From Aphanothece saxicola GSE-SYN-MK-01-06B (lineage in GTDB: Bacteria; Cyanobacteriota; Cyanobacteriia; PCC-6307; Cyanobiaceae): a stretch of DNA of 64,000 nt. This document shows positions 34,975-43,929 of this stretch, in pieces. The translations under genes were made by a program, and so were the position numbers. Where the stretch lies: assembly GCA_019359745.1 (NCBI GenBank), contig JAHHGT010000002.1, forward strand, positions 186,001-250,000, read 5' to 3'. The first letter of the stretch is position 1, and every line of letters starts with the position of its first letter. A model generated the notes under the pieces. The model did not search any database, was not told where the DNA came from, and saw nothing but the letters and a program-made list of their open reading frames with translations.

Positions 34975-35583
34975 GTGACAACGTTTCAGAACGGCCCCAC
35001 CTCCCCTGCCGAGGTGGTCCTCATTCGCCACGGCGAAACGGCATGGAGCCTCTCGGGCCAGCACACCGGCAGCACCGACATCCCCCTCACCGAGCGGGGG
35101 GAAGCGGCGGCCCGCGGGCTGGCCCCGCTCCTGGCGGCGCGCCCGTTCTCCCTGGTGCTGTCCAGCCCGCTGCAGCGGGCGCGGCGCACCTGCGAACTGG
35201 CGGGCCTGTCCGCCCAGGCCTGCCTCGAGCCCGACCTGGTCGAGTGGGACTACGGGGCCTACGAGGGTCTGACGAGCACGGAGATTCAGCGGGATCGGCC
35301 GGGCTGGATGGTGTTCCGGGATGGCTGCCCCGATGGGGAGAGTCCCGCCCAGGTGGGGGAACGGGTCGAACGGGTGATCCGACGCCTGCGACAGAGCGGC
35401 GGCCGGGTGGCCCTGTTCGCCCACGGGCATCTGCTGCGGGTGTTCGTGGCGCGCTGGATCGGGCTGCCGCCCAGCCACGGCGCCCACTTCCTGCTCGACA
35501 CCGCCACGCTCACGGTCCTGTCCGATTACCGAGGCATCCCGGCCGTGAAGTGCTGGAATGCCCCCCTGGCTCCGCCGAGCTGA
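34975..35583 (+). CDS. Histidine phosphatase / phosphoglycerate mutase-like protein
   Basis: This 202-residue enzyme of the histidine phosphatase superfamily has the phosphohistidine motif VVLIRHGETAW, the second basic region LSSPLQRARRTCELAG, the acid residue in VEWDYGAYEG, and the second catalytic His in VALFAHGHLLRV. The family includes phosphoglycerate mutase and small-molecule phosphatases; the short size favours a phosphatase. The start is GTG at 34975; a GTG at 34939 is in frame and would add 12 residues. It diverges from narB and precedes the transketolase-like gene. Confidence 0.85.
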   Translation: MTTFQNGPTSPAEVVLIRHGETAWSLSGQHTGSTDIPLTERGEAAARGLAPLLAARPFSLVLSSPLQRARRTCELAGLSAQACLEPDLVEWDYGAYEGLTSTEIQRDRPGWMVFRDGCPDGESPAQVGERVERVIRRLRQSGGRVALFAHGHLLRVFVARWIGLPPSHGAHFLLDTATLTVLSDYRGIPAVKCWNAPLAPPS

Positions 35584-35652
35584 AGGCGGCAACGCTTCCC
35601 TTTACCTGCGACAGGTAGGAGGCTGGGACGATTCCGGTAGCCCCAACCCGCC

Positions 35653-37581
35653 ATGACCTCCACCCACCCAAGCGGGACCGACGCCTTCCCGATTGATCTG
35701 GCGGCCTACCAGCCCCTGGCCCTGGATCCCACCCAGCCGGAACTGAGCCCGTCCCAGCGGGAGGTCCTGCGCGCCAACATCCAGCTCTGCCGGGACGCGG
35801 TCGTCTTCTTCACCGCCACCGGCGCCGCCCGGGGGGTGGGCGGCCACACCGGTGGTCCCTACGACACCGTGCCGGAGGTGATGATCCTCGACGGCTTTTT
35901 CCGCGGCGCCCCGGAGCGCTTCGTGCCGGTCTTCTTTGATGAGGCCGGCCACCGGGTGGCCACCCAGTACCTGATGGCGGTGCTGCGGGGCCACCTGCAG
36001 GCCACCGATCTGATGCGGTACCGGGCCGCCCATTCGCGCCTCCCCGGCCACCCCGAGCTTGGCCTCACCCCCGGGGTGGAGTTCAGCTCGGGGCGGTTGG
36101 GGCATCTCTGGCCGTTCGTGAACGGGGTGGCCCTGGCCCATCCCGGCCGGATCCTGTTCTGCCTCGGCTCCGATGGTGCCCAGCAGGAGGGGGATGACGC
36201 GGAAGCGGCCCGCTTCGCGGTGGCCCACGGCCTCGACGTGAAGCTGGTGATCGACGACAACGACGTCACCATCGCCGGCCATCCCTCCCAGTACCAGAAG
36301 GGCTACGACGTGGGCCGCACCCTGGCAGGCCAGGGCCTGGCCACCCTCAGCGGCGATGGAGAGGATCTCGACGACCTCTACGGCCGGCTCTGCGCCGCGG
36401 TGGCCACCGACGGACCGGTGGCGGTGATCAACAAACGGCCGATGGCCGTCGGCATCGCCGGATTGGAAGGGTCCACCCACGGCCACGACGTGATCCCCGT
36501 CGACCTGGCGATCGCCTACCTGGAGCAGCGGGGCCAGGACGCCGCCGCCGCCTACCTGAAGGCGATCGAGACACCCGTCAATCCCAACGTCTACCTGGGC
36601 TCCAGCCGCACCACGGCGGCCAACCGCAACATCTTCGGCGACACGGTCGTGGCGGTGCTCTCCCGCCTGGACTCCGGCGAGCGCAAGGACACGGTGCTCT
36701 GCGTCGACTCCGATCTGGAGGGGTCCTGCGGACTGAGCCAGATCCGCAAGGCCTATCCGGAGATCTTCCTCAGCGGCGGGATCATGGAGCGGGCCAATTT
36801 CTCCGCCGCCGCCGGCTTCGGCATGGAGAAAGGGCGTCAGGGCCTGTTCGCCACCTTCAGCGCCTTCCTGGAGATGTGCATTTCGGAGATCACCATGGCG
36901 CGCTTGAACGGCGCCAACGTGCTCTGCCATTTCTCCCATGCCGGCGTGGATGACATGGCCGACAACACCTGCCATTTCGGCCTCAACAACCTCTTCGCCG
37001 ACAACGGCCTGGAGGACGATCACCATCCCACCCGGCTTTACTTCCCGGCCGATGCCGGGCAGATGCGGGCCTGCGTGGAAGCGGTGTTCCACGACCCTGG
37101 CCTGCGGTTCATCTTCTCGACCCGCTCCAAGGTGCCCCATCTGCTGGACGAACAGGGCAACGACCTGCATGGAGAGGGCTACGTCTTCGAGCCCGGGCGG
37201 GACGAAGTGGTGCGGGACGGGGAGGCCGGCACGATCATCAGCTTCGGGGACTGCCTCCACCGGGCCCTCGATGCGGTCGAGCGGCTGCGGCTGGAAGGCA
37301 CCGCGGTGCGCCTGATCAACAAGGCCAGCCTCAACGTGGTGGACGAAACGATGATGGAGACGATCGGCCGCTCGCCGTTTGTGCTGGTGGTGGAAGCCTT
37401 CAACCGCCGCACCGGCCTGGGCAGCCGTTTCGGCACCTGGTTGCTGGAACGCGGCTACCACCCCAGATACGCCCACCTGGGCACCTGGCGCGAGGGGTGT
37501 GGCGGCCTCTGGGAGCAGGCTCCCCACCAGGGCATCGACAGCGACGGGATCCTGGCCCATGTGCGCAACCTGATGCGCTGA
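35653..37581 (+). CDS. Transketolase-like thiamine-diphosphate enzyme
   Basis: This 642-residue protein has the transketolase architecture: an N-terminal TPP-binding domain with VGGHTGGPYDTVPEVMI, a TPP motif FCLGSDGAQQEGDDAEAA...IDDND (the classical GDG is GSDG), a pyrimidine-binding middle domain, and a C-terminal transketolase domain (FVLVVEAFNRRTGLGS). The activating Glu-containing segment reads VDSDLEGSCGLSQI. It is neither a standard transketolase nor 1-deoxyxylulose-5-phosphate synthase by motif. It lies 120 bases upstream of xfp on the same strand, which suggests a related sugar-phosphate reaction. The substrate is unknown. Confidence 0.75.
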   Translation: MTSTHPSGTDAFPIDLAAYQPLALDPTQPELSPSQREVLRANIQLCRDAVVFFTATGAARGVGGHTGGPYDTVPEVMILDGFFRGAPERFVPVFFDEAGHRVATQYLMAVLRGHLQATDLMRYRAAHSRLPGHPELGLTPGVEFSSGRLGHLWPFVNGVALAHPGRILFCLGSDGAQQEGDDAEAARFAVAHGLDVKLVIDDNDVTIAGHPSQYQKGYDVGRTLAGQGLATLSGDGEDLDDLYGRLCAAVATDGPVAVINKRPMAVGIAGLEGSTHGHDVIPVDLAIAYLEQRGQDAAAAYLKAIETPVNPNVYLGSSRTTAANRNIFGDTVVAVLSRLDSGERKDTVLCVDSDLEGSCGLSQIRKAYPEIFLSGGIMERANFSAAAGFGMEKGRQGLFATFSAFLEMCISEITMARLNGANVLCHFSHAGVDDMADNTCHFGLNNLFADNGLEDDHHPTRLYFPADAGQMRACVEAVFHDPGLRFIFSTRSKVPHLLDEQGNDLHGEGYVFEPGRDEVVRDGEAGTIISFGDCLHRALDAVERLRLEGTAVRLINKASLNVVDETMMETIGRSPFVLVVEAFNRRTGLGSRFGTWLLERGYHPRYAHLGTWREGCGGLWEQAPHQGIDSDGILAHVRNLMR

Positions 37582-37710
37582 GCGCCTGCGGCGGCACCAC
37601 GGGGACTCGATGTCGGATTCCTGACTCCCCCGAAGCAGAGCCGTTGAATTACCAACTTTTTAACGCGGGCAGGCGAAAGTTGAGCCCACAGCCCCCTGCA
37701 TGTGACGGCC

Positions 37711-40140
37711 ATGACCATCTCGACGATGGCGCCCTTCGAGGCCCAGGCCATGACGCCGGAACTGGAGCAGGACCTCTCCCTGATTGATGCCTGGTGGCGC
37801 GCCGCCAACTATCTGGCCGTCGGGATGATCTATCTGCGGGACAACCCGTTACTGGCCCAGCCGCTGCGGCATGAGCACGTCAAGGCACGGCTGCTGGGGC
37901 ACTGGGGCTCCTCTCCTGGCCAGGCGTTCATCTGGGCCCATGCCAACCGGGTGATCCGCCGCCACGACCTCGACATGATCTACCTGTCGGGGCCGGGGCA
38001 CGGCGCCCCCGGGGTCCTCGGCCCCACCTATCTCGACGGCAGCTACAGCGAGGTCTATCCCGACAAAAGCCAGGACGCCGAAGGGATGCGGCGCTTCTTC
38101 AAGCAGTTCTCCTTCCCCGGCCACATCGGCAGCCACTGCACCCCGGAAACCCCCGGTTCGATCCACGAAGGCGGCGAACTCGGGTATGTGCTGTCGCACG
38201 CCTGCGGGGCGGTGTTCGACAACCCCAACCTGATCGCCCTGGCCTGCGTGGGGGATGGCGAAGCCGAGACCGGCCCCCTGGCCACCTCCTGGCACATCAA
38301 CAAGTTCCTCAATCCGATCGGCGACGGGGCGGTGCTGCCGGTGCTGCACCTCAACGGCTACAAGATCGCCAACCCCACCCTGCTGGCCCGCATCCCCCAC
38401 GAGGAACTGGCCAGCCTGATGCGGGGCTACGGCTGGGAGCCGATCTTCGTCGAGGGGCACGAGCCGATGGCCATGCACCGGGCCATGGCCGCCGCCATGG
38501 ACCAGGCGACCGGGCGCATCCTGCAGATCCGCGCCGAGGCCCGCGCCAGCGGCGAAGCGGTCCGCCCCGCCTGGCCCATGATCGTGCTGCGCTCGCCCAA
38601 GGGCTGGACCGGTCCGGCCTCGCTGCATGGCAAGAAGCTGGAGGGCTTCTGGCGCTCCCACCAGGTGCCCCTGGCCGCACCGAACACAGACCCCGAGCAG
38701 CTGCAGCTGCTGGAGGAGTGGCTGCGGAGCTACCGGCCCGAGGAGCTGTTCGATGAGCACGGCACCCTGAGGCCGGATCTGCAGGCGCTCTCCCCGCAGG
38801 GGAACCGGCGGATGGGCTCCAACCCCCACGCCAACGGCGGCCTGCTGCGCCGCAAGCTGCAGTTCCCGCCCCTGGAGGACTACGCCGTGGAGGTGCTGGC
38901 CCCCGGCGCCACGGAGGAGGAGAACACCTACCCCCTCGGTGAGCTGTTGCGCGACATCATTCGTGCCAATCCCACCTCGATGCGGGTGTTCGGCCCCGAC
39001 GAAACCGCCTCCAACCGTCTGCAGGCCATCTACGAAGTCAGCAAGAAGGTGTGGATGGAGGAGTTCCTCCCCGAAGACCTCAACGGCAGCGAACTGTCCC
39101 GAAGCGGACGGGTGGTGGAGATGCTCAGCGAGCACACCCTGGTGGGAATGATGGAGGGCTATCTGCTCACCGGGCGCTACGGCTTCTTCCACACCTACGA
39201 GGCCTTCGCCCATGTGATCGCCTCGATGTTCAACCAGCACGCCAAGTGGCTGGAATCCTGCCTGCTGCATGCCACCTGGCGGGCCCCGATCGGCCCCTGG
39301 AACTGCCTGATCTCCTCCACGGTGTGGCGGCAGGACCACAACGGCTTCACCCACCAGGACCCGGGCTTCATCGACCTGGCGGGCAACAAGAGCGGTGACG
39401 TGGTGCGGGTGTACCTGCCGGCCGATGCCAACTGCCTGCTGGCGGTGGCGGAGGAGGCCCTGCAGGAAACGAACGTCTGCAACATCATCGTCTCCGACAA
39501 GCAGAAGCACCTGCAGTACTTCACCCTAGAACAGGCCCGGCGCCATGTGGCCAAGGGGGTCAGCATCGTCGGCTGGGCCAGCAATGACGACTGCGGCGTC
39601 ACGCCGGATGAGCCGGATGTGGTGATGGCCTGCGCCGGCGACATCCCCACCAAGGAGACCCTGGCGGCGGTGGAGATCCTGCATCGGGAGATCCCAAGCC
39701 TGCGGATCCGGGTGATCAACGTGGTCAAGCTGTTCGCCCTCACCGAGCCGAACGAACATCCCCACGGCCTCAGCGACCGGGACTTCGACACCCTGTTCAC
39801 CACCGACCGGCCGGTGATCTTCAACTTCCACGGCTATCCCTGGCTGATCCACCGGCTCACCTACCGCCGCACCAACCACGCCAACATCCACGTGCGCGGG
39901 TACAAGGAGAAGGGCAACATCAACACGCCGCTCGAGCTGGCGATGAACAACCAGATCGATCGCTTCAATCTGGTGATTGACGTGGTCAACCGGGTGCCCT
40001 TCCTGCGCTCCCGCGCCGCCCATGTCAAGGAGCGGATGCAGGACGCGATCCTGTCCCACCGGGCCTACGCCCATACCCACGGCACCGATGCCCCGGAGGT
40101 GACCGAGTGGCGCTGGAACCCGCCCGCCGCCACCCACTGA
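37711..40140 (+). CDS. xfp: Xylulose-5-phosphate/fructose-6-phosphate phosphoketolase
   Basis: Phosphoketolase splits xylulose 5-phosphate or fructose 6-phosphate with phosphate to give acetyl phosphate. This 809-residue protein shows [32 protein letters not shown], the TPP motif [20 protein letters not shown] and the C-terminal [20 protein letters not shown] at 37711 is used; GTG at 37702 is three codons upstream in frame. Its stop overlaps the start of ackA (TGATG at 40138-40142). The coupled genes give acetyl phosphate to acetate plus ATP. In cyanobacteria this bypass saves carbon in acetyl-unit formation. Confidence 0.94.
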   Translation: MTISTMAPFEAQAMTPELEQDLSLIDAWWRAANYLAVGMIYLRDNPLLAQPLRHEHVKARLLGHWGSSPGQAFIWAHANRVIRRHDLDMIYLSGPGHGAPGVLGPTYLDGSYSEVYPDKSQDAEGMRRFFKQFSFPGHIGSHCTPETPGSIHEGGELGYVLSHACGAVFDNPNLIALACVGDGEAETGPLATSWHINKFLNPIGDGAVLPVLHLNGYKIANPTLLARIPHEELASLMRGYGWEPIFVEGHEPMAMHRAMAAAMDQATGRILQIRAEARASGEAVRPAWPMIVLRSPKGWTGPASLHGKKLEGFWRSHQVPLAAPNTDPEQLQLLEEWLRSYRPEELFDEHGTLRPDLQALSPQGNRRMGSNPHANGGLLRRKLQFPPLEDYAVEVLAPGATEEENTYPLGELLRDIIRANPTSMRVFGPDETASNRLQAIYEVSKKVWMEEFLPEDLNGSELSRSGRVVEMLSEHTLVGMMEGYLLTGRYGFFHTYEAFAHVIASMFNQHAKWLESCLLHATWRAPIGPWNCLISSTVWRQDHNGFTHQDPGFIDLAGNKSGDVVRVYLPADANCLLAVAEEALQETNVCNIIVSDKQKHLQYFTLEQARRHVAKGVSIVGWASNDDCGVTPDEPDVVMACAGDIPTKETLAAVEILHREIPSLRIRVINVVKLFALTEPNEHPHGLSDRDFDTLFTTDRPVIFNFHGYPWLIHRLTYRRTNHANIHVRGYKEKGNINTPLELAMNNQIDRFNLVIDVVNRVPFLRSRAAHVKERMQDAILSHRAYAHTHGTDAPEVTEWRWNPPAATH

Positions 40141-41210
40141 TGGCAGCGACACCGGCCGTGGGGGAGGTGCTGGTGCTGAACGCCGGCAGCTCCAGCCTCA
40201 AGGTCTCGGTGCACGGACGCGACGGACACCGCCTCTGGAGCGACCAGCGCAGCTGGAGCATCGCCGCCGCCGAAGGCACCGCTCCCCACGAGCGCCTGGA
40301 GGCGGTGCTGGACGCCTGGTTGCCTGAGGCCCTGTCAGCCTGGGCGGAGGGGCTGATCCGGGCCGGCCATCGGGTGGTCCATGGTGGCGAGCGCTTCACA
40401 GCCCCCATCCGGCTGGAGGCGGAGGTGCTGGAGGTGCTGGAGGTGCTGGTGCCCCTGGCTCCGTTGCACAACGGACCGGCCCTGCGGGTGATGCGCTGGT
40501 TGAGCAACTGGAAGCCCGCGATCGAGCAGTGGGCCTGCTTCGACACGGCCTTCCACAGCACCCTGCCGCCGGAGGCCCGCACCTACGCGATCCCGGCCCA
40601 CTGGCGTGCCGAGGGCCTGCGCCGCTTCGGCTTCCACGGCCTCAACCATCAGCACGTGGCCGAAACCGTGGCCCGCAGCCGCGGGGAGCTGAGGCTGATC
40701 AGCTGCCACCTCGGCGCCGGCTGCTCCCTGTGCGCCATCCGCGGGGGACGCAGCATCGCCACCACGATGGGCTACACCCCAATGGAGGGCCTGGTGATGG
40801 CCACCCGCAGCGGTTCGGTGGATCCGGGGCTGTTGCTGCACCAGCTGCGCCGGGGGGCCACGGTGGAGGAACTCGCCCACGACCTGCAGCAGGAGAGCGG
40901 CCTGCTGGGCCTCTCGGAGCTGAGTCCGAGCATGAAGGACCTGCGCCTGGCCGCCGCCGACGGCCATGGCGGGGCCCAGCTCGCCATCGCGGTGTTCCGC
41001 CACCAGCTGCTGCAGGGGATCGGGGCCATGGCCGCCAGCCTGGGAGGGGTCGACGTGGTGGCCCTCACCGGGGGCATCGGCGAACACGATGGGGCGCTGA
41101 GGCAGGAGCTCGAGCAGGCGCTCGCCTGGCTGGGGCCGTTCGAGCTGCTGCAGATCCCCGCCGATGAGGAGGGCGTGATCGCCCGCCACTGCGCTGCTGC
41201 GGGCGCCTGA
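40140..41210 (+). CDS. ackA: Acetate kinase
   Basis: AckA transfers phosphate from acetyl phosphate to ADP. The protein has 356 residues, about 40 shorter than most family members, but the key residues are present: LVLNAGSSSLKVS (Asn), RAGHRVVHGG (Arg), FDTAFHSTLPP (Asp), RFGFHGLNHQHVA (His), HLGAGCSLCAIRGG, ATRSGSVDPG (Arg) and the C-terminal Glu in IPADEEGVIARH. The shortening falls in surface loops. It is coupled to xfp. A 6-bp hairpin with a 4-base loop at 41205-41220 spans its stop and the convergent sdhB stop. Confidence 0.93.
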   Translation: MAATPAVGEVLVLNAGSSSLKVSVHGRDGHRLWSDQRSWSIAAAEGTAPHERLEAVLDAWLPEALSAWAEGLIRAGHRVVHGGERFTAPIRLEAEVLEVLEVLVPLAPLHNGPALRVMRWLSNWKPAIEQWACFDTAFHSTLPPEARTYAIPAHWRAEGLRRFGFHGLNHQHVAETVARSRGELRLISCHLGAGCSLCAIRGGRSIATTMGYTPMEGLVMATRSGSVDPGLLLHQLRRGATVEELAHDLQQESGLLGLSELSPSMKDLRLAAADGHGGAQLAIAVFRHQLLQGIGAMAASLGGVDVVALTGGIGEHDGALRQELEQALAWLGPFELLQIPADEEGVIARHCAAAGA

Positions 41211-41220
41211 AGCCTCAGGC
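41205..41220. terminator. Bidirectional stem-loop shared by ackA and sdhB stops
   Basis: GCCTGA-AGCC-TCAGGC forms a perfect 6-bp stem with a 4-base loop. The left arm contains the TGA of ackA and the right arm the complement of the TGA of sdhB. There is no T-run on either side, so it is a weak candidate for termination of both converging genes. Confidence 0.4.
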
Positions 41221-41958
41221 TCGCCGCCAGGATTCGCGGTGCATCCAGCTGATCCAGTCGGCGGAGATCTGCTTGGGGCAGGTGGCCTCGCATTCCAGGT
41301 GACTGCTGCAGCTGCCGAAGCCTTCGCTGACCATCTGCGCCTGCATCACCCGGGCTCGGTGGCGCCGCTCCGGCTGGCCCTGGGGCAACTGACCCAGGTG
41401 TGCCAGCTTGGCCGCGACGAACAGGCTGGCGGAGGCATTGCGGCAGCTGGCCACACAGGCGCCGCAGCCGATGCAGGCCGCCGTGTCGAAGGCCTGGGCC
41501 GCCTGCTCGCGGCCGATCAGCAGGGTATTCGCTTCCGGCGCACTGCCGGTGTTGGTCGAGCAATACCCGCCGGCGGTGATGATCCGGTCGAAGGCGGAGC
41601 GATCGACGGCCAGATCCTGCAGCACGGGGAAGGCCCGGGCGCGGAAGGGTTCCAGGGTCAGCAGCTCACCATCACGGAACTGGCGCAGGTAGAGCTGGCA
41701 GACGCTGGTGGCCCGCTGGGGCCCCTGGGCCTGGCCGTTGACGAGAAACCCACAGGACCCGCAGATGCCCTCGCGACAGTCGTGCTCAAACCCGACAGCA
41801 CGCCCCCCGGCGGCGATCAGCCGTTCGTTGAGCAGGTCAAGGGCCTCCAGAAGCGAGAGGTCGGTGGAGACCCGATCGAGGCGATGGACCTCAAAGTCGC
41901 CGGGCTCGCCGGAACCGGCCTGGCGCCAGATCCTCAGGGTGAGGGAGATGGTGGACAT
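41215..41958 (-). CDS. sdhB: Succinate dehydrogenase/fumarate reductase iron-sulfur subunit
   Basis: This 247-residue subunit has the [2Fe-2S] ferredoxin motif EHDCREGICGSCGF with the following single Cys in VCQLYL. The [4Fe-4S]/[3Fe-4S] cysteines are in AACIGCGACVASCRNAS and ECEATCPKQI, plus one in GFGSCSSHLECE. It transfers electrons from SdhA to quinone through SdhC. Its partners sdhA and sdhC are on the same strand upstream but are separated from it by the opposite-strand PAS-GGDEF-EAL gene. The ATG at 41958 is used. Confidence 0.93.
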   Translation of the reverse strand: MSTISLTLRIWRQAGSGEPGDFEVHRLDRVSTDLSLLEALDLLNERLIAAGGRAVGFEHDCREGICGSCGFLVNGQAQGPQRATSVCQLYLRQFRDGELLTLEPFRARAFPVLQDLAVDRSAFDRIITAGGYCSTNTGSAPEANTLLIGREQAAQAFDTAACIGCGACVASCRNASASLFVAAKLAHLGQLPQGQPERRHRARVMQAQMVSEGFGSCSSHLECEATCPKQISADWISWMHRESWRRA

Positions 41959-42165
41959 CGAAACAGACCTGCCAGGGGCGTCACCGTGGGCGGTACCAGG
42001 AGGGCGCCAGGGCCTGGGTTGATTCTGCCGCTCGGTGGGTGGAGATGGTGTCATTCCGCCTCATCCCCGCAGCAGGCGAGCCAAGGCGACGGGAAAGATG
42101 CAATACTCAGTAAATTTTCAGTTTTGATCCGCCCGCCCCATGCCCGACCAGGTTCCTGCCGCCGC

Positions 42166-43929
42166 GTGAACGACCAACGCAAGCTGGTAGCGGAACTGCG
42201 TCGGTCGATGGGGAGGCTGGAGGCGGCCCTCGGCACGATCAGCGACGGCCTGGTGATCACCAGTTGCGAGGGGCGGGTGCTCTGGTGCAACGCCAGCTAC
42301 GCCCAGCTGGTGGAGCGGACCCCTCCGGCGCTGCTGGGTGAATTGATCTACGACCAGCTCCCCCGGGACTGTGACGGCGCCCCCCTGCTGAACCCGGAGC
42401 AGGTGCTGGCCAGCGGCGACCAGGGGGGCCGGTTCACCAAGGTGTTGCATCGCCTTGATCTGCGCGCCATCGAGATCGAGTGGAAGCCCGTCCGCAGCGA
42501 ACGGCTGCGGCCCCTGATCTTCTGCTTCCGCGACGTCAGCGCCCTGCTTTCCTATCAGCAGCTGCGGGTCGAGGCCGAGCGAATCGAACGGCGGCGGCAG
42601 CAGACCGAGAACCTCAACCGGGCCCTGGAGCTGGAACGCCTTGCCCTGGCCACCAAGGTGATGGAGTGTCCGGTCACCGGCCTGCCCAATCGCCGCGGCC
42701 TCCACGTCAGCATCCGTGCCGCCCTCAAGACCCAGCGGGAGAACGGCGGCCGGATCAGCATCCTGTTCTGCGATCTCAATTCCTTCAAGGAGATCAACGA
42801 TCTTCATGGCCACCAGATCGGCGACGACCTGCTGATCGAGATCGGCCGCCGGCTGCAACGATCCCTCCGGTTCGGAGACATCCTGTCGCGCCTCGGCGGC
42901 GACGAATTCGTGGTGCTCACGATGGGCATTTTCGACGAGGGTGATGCCCTCCAGCTGGCCATGCGCCTCAACGACGCTGTTGGTCAGACCTGGTCGGTGG
43001 AGGACCATACGATTCGCCCGTCGATGAGCATTGGCATCACCATTTCGGATGATCCGGAGATTTCCGTCAATGAGCTGATCCGACGGGCCGATCTCGCCAT
43101 GTACGAAGCAAAGACAAATGGCGATCAGCACATTTCTTTTTACCACCCCTCCATCGACAAGAGGGTCAGAAAGAACATCCACCTGCGCCATCAGCTGGAG
43201 GGGGCGCTTCAACACGAAAAGCTGTTTCTCGCTTACCAGCCGATCGTGGAGCTGGACGACCGCGCGGTGGTGGGCATGGAAGCCTTGCTGCGCCTCGGAG
43301 CCATCGCCTCGCCGATCGCCACCCCGTCAGAATTCATTCCCCTCGCTGAGCGCACGGCCCTGATCCTGCCGATCGGACGCTGGGTGATCAGTGAGGCTCT
43401 CAAGCGCCTGTGCCAGCTCCGCGCCGAGGGCTCGGAGGTCACCATGGCGATCAACGTCAGTCCCCTGCAGCTGAAGGAAAGCGGACTCAGCGACTTCTTC
43501 CTCAGCCAGGCGGAACGGGTCGGCGTGGATCCTTCCTGGACAGTGATCGAGGTGACCGAAAGCATCCTGATCGAACATCCCGACCTGGCCACATGCGAGT
43601 TGCGCCGTCTACGGGAGGCCGGCGTCAAGGTGCATCTCGACGACTTCGGCACGGGTTATTCCAGCATGTCCTGGCTGGCACGACTGCCGATCGACACGAT
43701 CAAGGTGGACCGCACCTTCATCGCTGATTTTCTCCATGATCATCGCAAGGCCGTGGTGCTTGAGGCGATGATCCGTCTCTCCCGCGACCTGGGCCTGGGC
43801 CTGATCGCCGAAGGCATCGAGACCGTCGAGCAACATGCCGGCTTGCTCTCCATGGGTTGCGTCCGGGGTCAGGGCTTTCTCTTCGGCCGACCCGAGCCCC
43901 TCAGCCGTAGCTGCGCGGTCCCGGCGTGA
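42166..43929 (+). CDS. PAS-GGDEF-EAL cyclic-di-GMP signalling protein
   Basis: This 587-residue soluble protein has a PAS domain at ~25-130 ([20 protein letters not shown]), then a coiled linker. A GGDEF domain follows with [12 protein letters not shown] near 167 and an intact [11 protein letters not shown] near 243, then an EAL domain with MEALLRL near 371, [11 protein letters not shown] near 490 and [11 protein letters not shown] near 548. Both catalytic sets look functional, so it could make or degrade cyclic di-GMP. The GTG at 42166 is chosen; a TTG at 42124 is the alternative. Upstream, 42100-42135 is AT-rich with TAAATT at 42111-42116, a possible -10 box. It lies head-to-head with sdhB and overlaps sdhA by 29 bases. 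Confidence 0.88.
   Translation: MNDQRKLVAELRRSMGRLEAALGTISDGLVITSCEGRVLWCNASYAQLVERTPPALLGELIYDQLPRDCDGAPLLNPEQVLASGDQGGRFTKVLHRLDLRAIEIEWKPVRSERLRPLIFCFRDVSALLSYQQLRVEAERIERRRQQTENLNRALELERLALATKVMECPVTGLPNRRGLHVSIRAALKTQRENGGRISILFCDLNSFKEINDLHGHQIGDDLLIEIGRRLQRSLRFGDILSRLGGDEFVVLTMGIFDEGDALQLAMRLNDAVGQTWSVEDHTIRPSMSIGITISDDPEISVNELIRRADLAMYEAKTNGDQHISFYHPSIDKRVRKNIHLRHQLEGALQHEKLFLAYQPIVELDDRAVVGMEALLRLGAIASPIATPSEFIPLAERTALILPIGRWVISEALKRLCQLRAEGSEVTMAINVSPLQLKESGLSDFFLSQAERVGVDPSWTVIEVTESILIEHPDLATCELRRLREAGVKVHLDDFGTGYSSMSWLARLPIDTIKVDRTFIADFLHDHRKAVVLEAMIRLSRDLGLGLIAEGIETVEQHAGLLSMGCVRGQGFLFGRPEPLSRSCAVPA

Noticed and set aside
37643-37656. Inverted repeat GTTG-N6-CAAC before xfp
   Set aside because: Arms of only 4 bases in an AT-rich spacer; expected by chance.
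37849-39510. Minus-strand open frame of about 553 codons opposite xfp
   Set aside because: Shadow of phosphoketolase; no protein features.
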